Counted from the stretch's first letter, positions 47,801-62,002 are shown. The stretch is DNA of 64,000 nucleotides from Atopsyche davidsoni (GCA_022113835.1 JAILWY010000014.1:7069501-7133500), one strand, 5' to 3'. Numbers and translations are program-made. The notes: generated by a model from the letters alone, not told the origin.

Positions 47801-50138
47801 TTATTAACCATATAAATACAGAAAATATGAAAAAGAGTTAAGGCTTGTACATCATATCCTCGTAAATTCAATATCAAACAAAGGGCTGCGGTAGGAGCGA
47901 GTACAATACTAAAGTGTTATTGGCTGCGGGAGAGATAGTTCCTTAACTCATACAGAGCCGCCCAGGGGGGCTAACTTTTGTTGATTGATTTAATTTGACC
48001 AACTCTTTTCTTTTATTGTACGTACCACACCCAGTCAAATTAACCATATTACCGGTCTTTCTTTCTGAAATAATAAATTGATCGAGGCTATATAATTTGC
48101 AAAAATACTCATCGCTAACGAGACAATCTATTTTACATAATTACTACTCAAATTAAAAAATATTTTGTATGTTAACTGTTTGTAATCAACACACGTCTTA
48201 AATATTTCGTTGCAACAGATAATACAGCAGTCTGTAGAGCTTGAAGCATCTACCGCACGCAGTCGCTTCGGTTCCAAGTATTGTTACAGCGAATGACGGT
48301 AACTGATACTGATGAGTCTGTCCGTGAGCAGTCAGTACTAATTCGACCTCCGCCGCTATGTAATCAAAAGTCTGGTGCTCCAGACGAGCAACAGACTCAA
48401 TTGACAAACAAACAGTACGTGTGTAAGGTTAAACCGTCCGCGATAATGGTACGGCATGAGTACTCCGGAAAGACGATGCCAGTTAGTAACAAGGCGCGGA
48501 CTGATCATTGCAGGGCATCGCAAATTCTAATTCAGAGGTGGGCAGGTATTCGTTGCACTCGTTATTCTTTACTATCTTTACAGAAAAAGTAGAAAACGGG
48601 ATCTGAAGAGACTACTGGTGCTTTACAGCAATAAACGGACTAGGGCAAAACTGGTAGCTTCCAGCGCACAGCGAACATACCTAATTAGAAACCAGGCAAT
48701 AGAAAAAAAATACTGACATGTACTTACAGAAATGAAAAGTGAGGAATACTTGAAAAATTTTCAATGTATTTAATACTTCTTGAATATGAGTATTTTTAGA
48801 ACTAGGTGAAGTATGAGTTGTTTCTCTGACAAAAATTACTATAAGGATTCAGTCCTCGAAAAAAAATCACTATACTCAGAGCAGCCCTTCCTGTTGGGCA
48901 ATGTAATTTTTATCAATAAGCATGTAGGTCTGTTGGATGGTTTTGTTATTAAAACCGTTATTTTTGACATAAAATCCAAGAGTAATATATAAATTTGTTT
49001 ATAGTGCTTTGCCTTGCTGCAACTTCGCTTACAATGCAAAAGATTTTGGCTCTAAAATAACACAGAATTTCAATGATTCCAGTTATATACTTATTCATTA
49101 TCAAAACAGGTTTTGAGATTATCGCGCTGAATATTTCACATAATTGTACTGAAAAGGTTGAACTCTGTCAAAAAAAAAAAAAATACTCACAACGACGAAA
49201 AAGCGAAAATGAAAATTAAGATTGCCTCGTAAGGTGACACTGGAATTGTAAGACACAAATATGCAGATAATAGGGCATTGTTTGCGGTGATTCCATTGAT
49301 TGGGCGACGTATAGTGCAGGGGCGCCTCGCGGGTGTACGGCGGGGGGAGACCTCGAGCAGCCGAGCAGCCCAGCAGCCCAGCAGCCCTGGTGGTGACAGT
49401 CTGAATAAAATAGAATTAAATCGATGCTGTTGACAACAATGGGAGTCGCAGCAGCCCGGCGCGGGTGTGCGGTGCGCCAGGAGGTTAGCGCGGTACATTG
49501 TTTACAAGTTATTTGACGGATATAACAAAGGAAACGTTATCGTATGTTAAATAAATTATTAAGGTTAATGAAAAACGCCCTTTAATTCCTCCAAGGTTTA
49601 TATTAAATTTGTTGCAATTAAATTACAAACAGCATTGAACAATAATGACATTTCATCAAAATACTAAATATTTCATTTTAAATAATATTCAAATAATTAG
49701 ACAGCGCATGGTACGTACACGAAAAAATATTTTCGGTAATTAAAAAAAAAAAGTTATCTTGTTAGTTAACGTTATAGTTGAGCAAAAGAAGATGATTTTA
49801 TTTTATCAACATATCACAGTAGAACCGAACGAATTTATTCTTGGCTAATAAAATTTTAAAATATACCACCACACTGTGTCTTCAGTTTTCGAGTATATTA
49901 AGTTTGAGCAAATAGGTTTAATTTAGTTATGCTCAAGTAAATCCTGTGAGCAAGAGATCAGGTATTTGCTCATATAGTACATCTGGTATAACGTCACCAA
50001 TACATCACTAGTCGAAAGGGGAAAAAAATTAAATGAAATCTGCAAAAAATATAAACGGGAAGCAAAATATAAGCACAAATGAAAATCTAATAGCCCCCTT
50101 TTACGCCTCTCCCCTGCTGCTAGTTGCGCGGGTGAGTG
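41824..50138. other. 8-kb non-coding stretch
   Basis: No supported gene. GC-rich patches at about 43330-43410, 44380-44640, 45030-45180, 47880-47970 and 49300-49480 (the last with AGCAGCCC repeats at 49350-49385). The rest is AT-rich. Confidence 0.5.
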
Positions 50139-50222
50139 GTGCGTGCGGGTGTGCGGGTGTGGGTGTGTGCGGGTGTGCGAGTGTGCGGGTGTGCGAGTGT
50201 GCGGGTGTGCGTGTGCGGGGGT
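50139..50222. repeat. GTGCGGGT/GTGCGAGT minisatellite
   Basis: About ten units of 6-8 bp, alternating purine-pyrimidine with GGG runs; imperfect. Confidence 0.9.
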
Positions 50223-51151
50223 GGAGTGTGCGGACGCGCCCCCCGCGGGGCAGGCCGCGCTGCGGGTAAAAGGCCGGGCCTCGAGATCGCTCGAGATACA
50301 AATCTTATCACCTGATTTTCAGGATATTAAAGACAAGATTGAGTGGCATATTATCGTGATTATAAAGAACCAAAGGTTTTTCCAAAAACTTTCTACAAAA
50401 AAAAACTGTGCGACCGTTGCCTCGAAGTTTCAAGAGATTTGCGTTTATCAGATCTTTCGATAATGTCTCGCAGTATAATATGCGACGTTAATGACCGCAA
50501 TTACAAGCGTTTAACCTTATTTTATATTTTATTGAAATTTATTGCGTTTTGAGATCTGAGGAATTGACATACCGACCTTTCGCTACCATAAATAAAATGA
50601 TCGTCTCTCGTCGGGTCTCGAGCCGACAGGCAGCTCCTGATCAGGGCTACCGCGAGCCTTCCCCTCGTTGAATATCTCTACCGGCGCTCCATTGTTCCGA
50701 CTACAGTATAATGTACACACGATTCGATGTTAGCTGTAAGCTATCAAAGTTTCCTGCCTCTCCGACTTTAAATACTTTTTGTAAAGCTGTTAAAGTTTTG
50801 TTATGATTTCGCATATTTCCGAGCGTGAAACTTAGCTCGCAGGTCCGCGGTCCCCGACCCGCGCCCGTCCCCAGACGTAAGAGGATACGGCGCGGCATTA
50901 ATGTGTGCTCAATCATTATTATATTTCGCGTCGATAAGTCCGCCAGACGTGCGGCCGCCTCGCCCCTCCTCCCCTCCTCCCCTCCACCCCTCCACCCCTG
51001 CGCTCCTCCGCGTGCCTTCAACTTTGTCGGACTAGCCAACTTGCGGGCGAAGGCCTAACTCAGCTGAAGGCTCTACCTCTTGATTATAACAATATAGACA
51101 AGTCGCAAGCGATGCTAAGGCAGTGATATTATTTTTAGTAAAATATTAAGA
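50223..51151. other. Non-coding, GC-rich, with polypyrimidine tract
   Basis: Includes a C/T-only tract of CCTCC/CCACC repeats at about 50963-50998. No gene recognised. Confidence 0.5.
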
Positions 51152-51159
51152 AATAATTT

Positions 51160-51373
51160 GGTACTTGTTTTTTATCCGACCACCAAAAAACTTGTACCTA
51201 ACCTTATTTTTTTAACCTAACCTAACCTAACCCAACGAATCGAGCGGTCATGGAAATCTGCAATGAACGAAATAAACGCCACAACGGGACACATCGTCAT
51301 ATGATAGATTCTTATCTCTGCGAGTACATATATACATTGAAAAATTTTGGTGGTCGGATAAAAAACAAGTATC
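51160..51373. mobile_element. 214-bp Merlin-type MITE
   Basis: Ends GGTACTTGTTTTTTATCCGA and, inward from the right, GATACTTGTTTTTTATCCGA, both continuing CCACCAAA. Perfect 8-bp duplication AATAATTT (51152-51159 and 51374-51381). The same terminal sequence caps the Merlin element at 62011-62769, and both share CCTAACCTAACCCAAC inside, so this is its short non-autonomous relative. Confidence 0.93.
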
Positions 51374-51381
51374 AATAATTT

Positions 51382-54300
51382 TTAATTACACATATCACAC
51401 ATGTAAATAAATATTAATTGTTTAGTGCAATACAAATGCAAATATATACTAATTTATTTTGTTTTAATTTAATAGCATTTTAATAGCCTAACATCTTTTG
51501 CGAGAATATTTTTAGACTTTTTTCTTAATATTTATTCATGGGTTTGGAACACACTTTCACACTTTGGAATCTTCTGGATTTATTCAATGTGTATTGTAAC
51601 ACCTCGGAGTATTTTGAGAACGCATCGCCAATAACCTCTTTCAACACTTGCTAATAAATGCTGACGCCAAAAACATTGAGATATGAAGTATTGGTTTTAT
51701 TTTAAATAATAAAAGCCAATTCGGGTTTATAACTCTATAACAGTAATTGTGCGTATAACTTTTAACAGATACTATCCGAGCGGTCATCAAAGCCGCTCCT
51801 CGGGCCGGCCGTGTTTTTTTTAGCTGTAGGCGGCCATGTTGACAATGAGATTTGGCCATAACACTGAATGTTTACGGGCGGTCTTTTCTTTATACGTTAC
51901 AAGGGCCAGCCCTACGGTCTCGGGCTGGAGAATCGAGTTACTGTCGGGATGTGATTACCACCGCTGATATTGATTTCACGTGCGAGCCTCCCCGCGCGCG
52001 GAATTGTTTCGGCCGCCGTTTGACTCGCCGGCCAGGATTTATTTTGTCCCGACAAGTCCGCGTCTCGGCTCCGAGATGCGACTCCGGCCAGCCTCTGCAG
52101 CTCTCGGGCCTGCAGTGATTGACTCCGATAGAGGCGGAGCTGGCCGGCCGGCGGATAGGACCGAGCAATAAAACGGGAAACCCTGAAATGTGACACTCAA
52201 AGCCTAAAAAAATATTCATCAAATATCCTTTCCGATTCAATTCAAGAAGTTTTTGATTGAAACATTTGTAAAAAGTTTAAATTAATTTACATGAAAATCA
52301 GTGAATATTTTACCTAAAAAAACTGCTTTTTAGTTGATGTGTAAAACGATTGATATATATAATTATATTATTCTGACCGTCCTTCCGTGCATACTCTGTT
52401 GTCTATAAGTTTACGCATTTAATTTTGATAGATTATAACGTTAAAAGATTTTTATATTCCATGGATATTAAAATTAGACAAGTTTATTGTTTTTGACTTA
52501 TACAACAACAAAAAAAAACAACAGTAATATTTTTTTTAACGACGGCATATTTAAAAAAATCTGTTTTGCATTTTAGTGATGCTTTTGTCAAATTGTAATA
52601 TTTACACAACATAAAAGCTCTAAATTTGTCATTTTGAATGCAATTTTTTTTGTAGCGAAAAAATTATTTCAAATAAAAAATAAATTAAACAATCAAGAAG
52701 AATGTCCAATTCGATGTAATTTCTAAGCTCATAGGTTGTTTTGAATAGTCAAGCGGCAGCGACACCTCACTGGAGCCCCGCGCCTCCAGCCCTGGCTCTG
52801 GTGACACCAAACGCGCTATCAATTGCGTTCCCAGGCGGAAATTGTTTTTTGTTTATACACACTCAATTTTTCTTTGCGCAGCCTGGCTGCGAGCTAGCCC
52901 GGCGCGGGATGAGGAGTCAATGTGATTTCGCTAGTTGTTTTTGAAGCGGTGTCGATTATCGCGCGGGCGCCTGGGAAAACATTTCGAGTGGCCGCCGGCA
53001 ATAGTGACTGACTTGCCGTTTCGTAAGCTCTCGCATCGGCTTCTGGCTTTATGTAAATAGAAAATACTAATCCATCAGATTTATTTTCAACTCTGAGCCT
53101 TGAATGATGAGTATTTTTTCGTGAAAGCTTCAAACGAATTTCTAAGAAAGTATAGTTTGTATTTGTAAAAATACCAAAGAATTAACAGAACTGTAGAGAA
53201 AATTTTTATGAAATGGGATTAAAATATTCATTATTGAATTTACGCATCAAAATGTCTGATGGTAATTTAATTTAAAATATGAGGCTAGCAGCATCAGAGC
53301 GAGGGATTAGAGCACGATTTTTATAATATAAAATACTAAAAATATATAAACGTATGAGACTTCAGCAATTTAATGCGAAAATAATAAGTATTGCATTGCA
53401 GAAAGTTCGTAGACTCCCGGCCTTGTTTGCAGCACGTCCGTTCCGGCTCGGGACGGGAATAGCTCGAAGCTGCATTAGAAATAATTATCGTGCAGCCGTC
53501 AGATAGACAAGTCTTCCCCGAAGTCTGGAGGTAGGCCTTAATAATGTACCGAGAAACTTGCGAAGTGAGCGTCCGAGCAAGTTTGTCGGGAGTCACGGAG
53601 AAGTTTCGTTTTTCCGTTGTTCCAGACTGTCTTTGGTAGATTGATCCCGGAGTGAAAAGATGGCAACCGCGCTCGAAACTTTGACGGGTTTGATTGAAAT
53701 GCACTTCAAGTTATTGTATAGGATTCATTCTTGGTTTGATAAAAGAAATTTGAAGTTATAATGGAATTTGTGATTGATAAAAATCCTTTACTTGCAACAA
53801 AACACGCGAAGCCTTATTATTGTATTGAAAACTAGTATTTGTATTTTATATATCCTCAGATTAATAACAAACACTCTCGAGTAAAAATCATGTATAAACA
53901 ATGTATAAACAGATATATTGATAACTGCAATATACAATACTGTTCAATTTATTTAAAATAATAATTAAACGTTTTCAATAAATCCGTATAAAAAATAAAT
54001 CAAATCACTCAATTTAAATATAAAAAAACATTACCAAATATGTAAGTAAAGTAATTACAAGAATAAGTTACTGATTACTTACTTAGAGATGCGTATAATA
54101 ACAACAGCTGCCAAAACCTTCGAACATATAAGATATATGTTTTCCTCGCGAACTCCTGAGCTAGTTAACATTTTTGGTTTCATTGAAATAACCAAACTCT
54201 ATTTTATAATATGAGCGCGTAACATTTAACCCTGCACAAATACACCGAAACCGATAAAAATATCAAATCATTTCCTTTGAATTTTTTATATGATCGGAGT

Positions 54301-56098
54301 GTCGATTGATATTGTCAGTTTCAAAAAATGTACGAATTCAAGAAGTATCTTAAAGCAAAGGACATAAATCACAATATTTGCAGTAACTCCTGCTTCCTTG
54401 CATAGCTCAGAGCCGGCTTCCCCGGTCTCCGCGCTGTCGCTAGGTTGTCTCAAGTCGGCCGGGAGGCTGACAGCCACGGCAAATGAACAGCGCGATGTCT
54501 CAATGGAATATGCAAGCCACTGCAGCCGAGTGCCGGCCGAGAGCTGCTGGGATATTTAAAGCCGGGATTTGGACTCGTGCATTATCCGGTGGATCGAACT
54601 TTTACGAAGAGAGAATGACTGTGAGGTGTGACTGCTCTGCGCAAAACCGCGAAGTGATATATTTAACTCAGAATGCGGGTAGTAAACAAAAACATCACGT
54701 ATACTCAGCATTGAACACTTTTGTAGTAGATGACAAATTAACATTAGTTACTCTTGAGCTATAAACGTTGCGAAGGTTTCAGGTCGTTTGGGGTGGCGCT
54801 ACAAAATACCGATGGTAAGATTGGCATTTATTGTTTATTTAGTTTGTTGTTAATTGGCCGCATCTATCACGCAAGTGACGGTGGTGGCCAGGGCGGGCCT
54901 CCCCGCGGGGATGAATAAATAACTCAGCGGTTGTATGAGCGATCGTCCAGTCCGCGCCGCCGGACATTTTTCAATCGACTTTGTTATGTCAGTTGACAAG
55001 GAGCATTTGTCTGAAACTTTAGTACATTTTTTATTCGGCAGCTCTCCCCGTTCGGGGTCCCCCGAGACGGACGGAGGAGGAGCATACATTATCTTATTGT
55101 TCGAGCCTAGGAGAGCTTTTCTCGTTGGCTGTTTGTTTATTATCTTTTTTACAAATCAAAAAAATGAAATGTAAAAGTAGTGTGACCTGGTTAAGAGTGG
55201 TTATCTGCTAGCTTCCAGACAAAAATCAAACAATTAAGGAACACGTATTATTATTTTTATATATTAACTAATAATCACATGAGTATATACGATCTTATTG
55301 TAACCTACATACATAACATCAAACTCACCCAAATATTATGCTAATAAGGTTTCAAACAAAATGGTAATTTTTATTTTCGTTACTTTTAACATTATCATAT
55401 AAAACTTACCACTATTAAGAATATAATGAGCTAGAGTATTTTAATTTTATAATCAAAGCTATATATTACACGAATATGTAACCATTTAAGAGTTGAACAC
55501 CACTCCAGGAGTGTTTGGAGAACAGTGATTGTATTATATTGTGTACAAATTACATTTTGGGCAAACATTAAAAATAATACATTATTATGACCTAAATATC
55601 TAAATTATCCTATAATTATCCCAGGGTGGGATAATCGTCCATAATAATATTTACAAACGATTGTAAAATGTATGAAACCGCTTAGAATAAGACAAACAGT
55701 ACCTTAAAAGCTCAGAACATTTTGGAATTAATACTTGAATTGACCCTTTTCAATAAAGATTTCATAGCTGTCAGGCAATCTATAGACCTATTAAATTTGC
55801 AACTTTGCCCGCAAACTCGTGTCCCTTAACGCCAACTCTTTGCTCGCTACAATATTAACGCAAAATCATCCCTTTTAATCGGGGTTCAATCCGAGTTATG
55901 ATATTTCGGGGAGATTTTTCCCCTCTGACCTCTCGGCTGTGTATTATGTATGGGCTCCCATTAAGTGCCGACCGCGCGGGATACGAACCCACACTAAACA
56001 ATTCATGAGGCGCTTGTTTCAACAACTGGCCCGCGGCGGCCCAGCGACCCGGCGAGGCGAGCCGGAGCGCGTCAGAGCTGCCTCGGACGAGCCGCTGG
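51382..56098. other. 4.7-kb non-coding stretch
   Basis: No supported gene. GC-rich patches near 51780-52180, 52740-53000, 53400-53660, 54410-54600, 54880-55100 and 55950-56098. A small inverted repeat ATTATCCC-AGGGT-GGGATAAT lies at about 55614-55634. Confidence 0.5.
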
Positions 56099-56138
56099 CT
56101 ACCCCTGCCTACCCCTGACTACCCCTGACTACCCCTGG
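56099..56138. repeat. (CTACCCCTGA)4 minisatellite
   Basis: Four 10-bp units with one or two changes. Confidence 0.9.
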
Positions 56139-59100
56139 CACAAGGGTGAGCTTCCCTAAACCCTTTCATGTATTTTCACCTTAGCTTCAAATCCTTCATT
56201 CCAAGGAATTTCAGTGTGGGTTTGATTACAATTATCATTGTTAATATTCTTTATAATATTTCAATGTTGATCATCGATACCATGTTCATTATAATGAATC
56301 TTGAATACTGCCCTAAACATCCTTACATTGAATTCTATTAAAGTAGTATAAATTTATATAACTAACCATGTATTTAAAATGAATACGTCTGAGCAAGGTA
56401 TCTGTCATGGTATGAATAAATATAAATCATTGAAGTTCATTTGGCTTACTCATTCAATACAGCATTTTTAACGATATATATATTTACTTTTGAATATATT
56501 CTGATTATGAACGATAAAAGATAAATTGATTATAAAATGACTGTTCCGTCTAATATTCTACGTTTGATGCCTGGGTCGTTACAGGTATTCTTGTTGCTCG
56601 CTTTTAATAAGCTGTTAAGAGTCGTATTACTTGTCGTCTGTAGTTTCGTTCTACAATGACTCAGTTGGAAACGGACTGGAATGTTATGCAACAGGTTGGG
56701 GATTTAAACGCCACTTGAAGTCAGCAAACAGTTTATTGAAGCTTTAAAACCTTGTTCGTAGGCCAGGGAAAGTGGCAACTTTGCGGAAGCGGCGCGGGCG
56801 ATTTAACTCAACAACGCTGTTTATATCTCGGCCAGTAATGCTGGAAGAACCAAACAATTGTCTTTCAGAATTCTTCGTGGTAAGCCGCGCCACGTCGTTC
56901 CGATTGCTCGTCCGTTCCGATACTGATTAAGTATACCAGTCCATATTGGCCGGATCTGCTATGTACTTAGGATCGGATTGATATGCATAGGTAGGTATTC
57001 AAGGGTTGGCTATTGGGCATAATGCTGGAATGGATTCTTAGATGTGGGGGATGATAGTTGATGCATTGTTATTAAATTGTAACAACGAAATCAGTTGCAG
57101 CTGTGTAATCTATACTGAGATTCTTTTAATTATTTGTTTTGGCGTCTGTATAAAGTCACTCGGTTGTTAATCTTATTTGGGTAGCATACATTTACAATGA
57201 AAGCCACCAAGTGTATGACAATGAGCAACAAATGACACACACCATATCAGTGTTTCGAAACTTCAAAAAAAAAAATCCTTCAGCTAAAATGTTTGCCTTT
57301 TACGAAATGACTTTTACAAAAGCCATATTGAAATCTTCATATCGTCAGGATTGCTAGTGCCAGGATAGCAACAACGTCGGTCGGTATCGATTAGAGTTAG
57401 ATAGTGCGGGCGAAGGGTGAATCTCTTATCGGCTATCGGCGGGGCTGGCGGCCTGCGGGATGAGGCTTCTGACCTGGCTTATACACTGTGTTAGATATTT
57501 CATATTTCAATACGAATATGCCACCGCTTGATTGCCTTGATGCCGCTGGTTTTAATTATTCGGCTTTTATTCAAATCACCGGATTGGGCCAAGGATTGAT
57601 ACTATCAAGTCAATGCTTTCGATTCGAAATAAGTATTATATTACCAAAAAACTTCTGATTGCTGTTAAATACCACTTTTTACTGTTGGTTATGTTTTTGT
57701 ATTGCATATACTTAAAATCAACTTTTTAGTTTAGTTTTGGCTACGAGAAAAAGTTAATTTGGGTAAAAAAGATTAAAATCCGTAACACTGTTTAAGAACG
57801 GGCATGATCGCTAGACGTGTTTTCTGCGTTAAATGTACTAAGTTTCTTGAAAAAATATCAATATAAATATTTCTCCCGAGCAACCCTCATTTCTTTTTAA
57901 GTATCGTATTTAGACTCCTCGTTCAGTTAAAATGTCTTCCATAAATAAGAGTAAATAAATCATTTGAAAACAAATTATTAACACGGTTACCATTTGCTGA
58001 TACCAGAGAAAAGAACTTACTTTACTTATACGTTTTCTCTATATTTACTATTTATCAATTGCGGATGTTTAGACCTTGACAAATCTACTAATATCAATTG
58101 TACTAATATTTTTATTATTTTTCATTAAAAACAAGATCATTAGAAACAAAAAAAATCGAAATATTAACGGCTATTTTATGATAAGCTCGATCGTCAGAGA
58201 TAATCCCCAAGCAAGTGTTCTCTCTCGTATGCGGATAAAAAGATTGTATAGAATCGTTTGATACCTTTTCAATTCAGATAATTGCGATGAGAGCTCCTCG
58301 CCCCCACACAGTCCGTATTAGACTTCGCCACTCGTCCCTAATCCCCGAAGCCTTGCTTACCTGAAACAAAAACAAATAAAATGAGAACATTGAATTAATC
58401 GATCGCTCTTGAAGCGACGATGACTGTCCGGAATGCCTGTTCGCCCCATCATTGTTTAACCATTAATAATCCCCGATGATAAATCTCATATTTGAACTTG
58501 TGACCTTTTCTATTCATAGGCTAACCACCTCCAGACTTTGCAGAAAAGATTTTAATAAATAATACTTTTTATCGAGGATTCTACTTTCATTTATCAAAGA
58601 TATTGCATCTTTTCTTTGTATGAATTTGAATATATTTTTGATATACCATTTTTAATGTTCCCACAAATATTCCATTGCAGACATTAAGCTGTTTTGATAA
58701 ACATTATTATAGCATAAATTTAATTTTTACATTATTTTACTGTTGGAAAACAATTAAGATTCGTGAATTTTACATATTTTTGGCGTGCTTATAAAGTATA
58801 CAACGAGTGCAAAAATCATATGGCGTCATTTACAATATATTTTTTATAAAAAGTATAAAGCTGCATTCAGTGCAAAAAATACACGCTTTTGTTCACAGTA
58901 TCAAATCGTGGAATTCTTGTATTTGATTAAAAATATGTACGAGTAGTATTGAGACTAGTTCCAGGAAGAAACAATGAACATTTTAGTGATATTAAAAACA
59001 AAGCTCGCCAATATTCAATCAAATATAATAATTGGGAAAATAAATAACAGCGCTGCCATTGTTGGCAGATAAAAAAAATGCAAAGGCACAGCAGTAAAAT

Positions 59101-62002
59101 AAAGGATCTATGATGTACGCGATGCACTGGCAATCGCAGCCATTGTCATGATGGAAGCTTTCAGGAGTCAGCTCGCAGCGGGGCCGCCGGTCACCGCCAT
59201 CATCAAGACAATGGCCATCTAAATTGCAATCCGGTCCGGCATTCTAGCGAGCCCACTGTCGACCATTCCACTCGCATTTTGATCTGCCAATGTGGAAGGC
59301 GCATTGTGCGAATCTCATATTTCCGGAAGTTATTTTTGTTTGATTGTAGTTTTTGCAACTTTCGGCGCAGTTGATAAATAGTACGTCGGCTTAAATTGCA
59401 GTATTGTTAATGAATATTGAAGCAGATATGCACGATTTCACTTGAACACAAACACAAATATTATCGCGTTCATTTTTTTTTATATTGAATCAATTCCTGG
59501 TAAACAGATTTAAGTGTTTATTATAACTTATAATAATTCAAAGTGTACATTTATTGAAGTTTGCTTTGTGCTTTGTTATTTTTATTGTTGATTTGTTAAA
59601 TTACCAATATGTACATGATGAAACAAAACTAAATCACACATACAATTAAAAAAAATTATAAAATTACATAACGAAAATAATCGATACAGAATTTTCATTT
59701 GTGATAATAGCCTAAATATTAATAAATTAATGATTCATAAATAGAAAATAAAAAGTTGTTTTTAACGTCTAATTTTATTGTTGAAAAAAATAATAAAATT
59801 CGTCGTAATGTAGAAAAGTAAGGGCCAGCATTAAGCGACGGAGAAAGGACACGTGATGAATTTAGCAGTCATAACGTTTGGCTTTCCCTTAAGCTGTACA
59901 TTTCTTTTTTTATTCCTTCCGCCAGAGTCGGGCGCTCGCGTACAAACACGGTTATGTTTTCCCTTTGAATTCTTCAAATTCTAGATAAGGCGCTCGAGCT
60001 CTCGCAGGGAAAAAGAAGCGGGCAGAAGATCTCAATGGCGGCTCGCCTGATAATCTACTTTTTATCATATCGTAAATGCTGCCAACCCCTGGCCGGGGAC
60101 GGGGGCTGCTAGACGCGGTGCTCTGCGATGGCGGCCTTCCCACGCTCCCCGGGTACTAACATGACGGATATAAAAACTAAAACAAGAATGCGTCGAGTGT
60201 GAAATTAAATTTTAGTTTCTTTTAGTCTGACGCATCCGTAATATAAAAATTGGGAATCAAATGTTTACGAAAGGGCGATCAATTGACTTTGGGTTTGATT
60301 ACTCAGAACACGATGTAACTGCGATGCATTAAAAAATCGACCGTTTCATGTTATGTCTCATTTTTTTTAAATTTGCAAAGTGTAGTGGCAGGATCCGAAA
60401 GATGATTTAATAATTCATTTATAATACTAGGAGAATATAAATTAGCAATGTTGAATCATAGGTGTGTTTTTTTTAAAGTAACCTGAACAGTTGTGCGGGC
60501 TGTGTGTATTTGTAGTTGACGATAAAAGTGTCCGCTTGCAATGCAAGCCGCAAATTTTATTACAGACCACGTATTTGAGTTACTAACGAGGTCATAGTAA
60601 TAAAATAAAAAATGAAATAATTAAACGTCGAGCTTAATAACAAAAAAAATACAAGCTTATTTTAGTGTAACTATGGCTTAATTTTATTTCAGCAGACATT
60701 TTTTCGAAATAAAATAAAATACACTACAAGTATATATGTTTTTAGTATATTAGCTTCTCCATATTATTATTACCGCAATAGTGTGAGAAACCAGAGGTCA
60801 CATAAACCAATTCCCTTAAATTATTACACTAATATGTTTTACATAAAACGCTGAAAGAAATAATACTTGATAATAAAACAACTTATAAAATATAAAAACG
60901 TTACATCTTGTCATTTGAAATAATATATTTTATAGTAGCGCGAAATTTTCTAAGCCATAAATAATTTTACGTGACACCGAGTTTTACAGTATCGATTTAT
61001 GTGGAAAATATAAAAACAGAGTATTTATGAAAAAAATTTATTCAAAACATTTGAAATGAAATTTGTTACTTCTTATAATATGTCTCTTTATTTAATATAA
61101 TGTATATATTTACAGACAATATATAGAATAATAATAATCGGCCTAAAGACACGTTTACGATTATTTTTTATTTAAAGTCTATTGGTAAACAGAAAAAATA
61201 CCAAAAACTTCACTGAATAAAGTCACTCAAATAAACGAGCAATTTCATCTCCCAATATCTATTTCAATAAGTAATTCAGAAAATTACAAGGTTTTAAAAT
61301 ATATATACATTTTATAAAAAAAATTGTACATTGTGTGTCACGAATGAGTTCTTGTAATTTTTTTTCAATTGAATAAATTATTTCGTATTTGTATATAATG
61401 TGCCTAGAGATAAATAAATGTGAGCTTTAATTTTACTGTGATTACCATAGTCGACTGTAAGCTAATGTTAATATCATTATTTTGGGTTGTCTTAACATTT
61501 AAAGAAAAGTCATTTCAGTCATGGCCTAATGCAATTTTTTAAATTAATTTTAGTATTACTATAGTAAGGCAAGGTTTATAAGGATTGGACATGTTATAAC
61601 TGACAAGTGCCAGCGATCCCCTCTCTTTATAGGCAGCGTGTCCGCCGGCTGGGAGATGTCCGCGCATAAAGCTCTCATGTCGTTTTATGAATGACTTTAT
61701 GAAGTAATAATATTTATGATGGTTAGGATGGCAATATTCCACAGAGATTATTTTTAATGATTATAGAGGTGATACATACGGCTATGTAACTGCTTTATAG
61801 AAATTTATATTTATAAATTTACACCAGCAATAAAACTGATCACCTGCTATTGTTTATGTCACGAGTTTCTCGTATTACTGAATTAATCAAAAGTAATATC
61901 GAAGTAAAACGAAAGAGAGACGATGGATAGAAGAATTAAAAGAAATGGTGCTAAAATAGACAGATATGGGTTAAGTGAAGTGGTTACGAAGCAAGAAGAT
62001 AT
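56139..62002. other. 5.9-kb non-coding stretch
   Basis: No supported gene. GC patches near 57360-57480, 59140-59250 and 59920-60150. It contains the possible recursive splice site at 58360. From 60.4 to 61.9 kb it is very AT-rich and featureless. Confidence 0.5.
58350..58385 (-). promoter_or_regulatory. Possible recursive splice site (acceptor joined to donor)
   Basis: On the minus strand a long pyrimidine-rich tract TTTATTTGTTTTTGTTTCAG is followed at once by GTAAGCAAGG; the junction is between 58361 and 58360. A zero-length acceptor-donor pair is the known form of ratchet points in long insect introns. The strand matches Mmp2. It could also be a real exon edge or chance. Confidence 0.4.
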
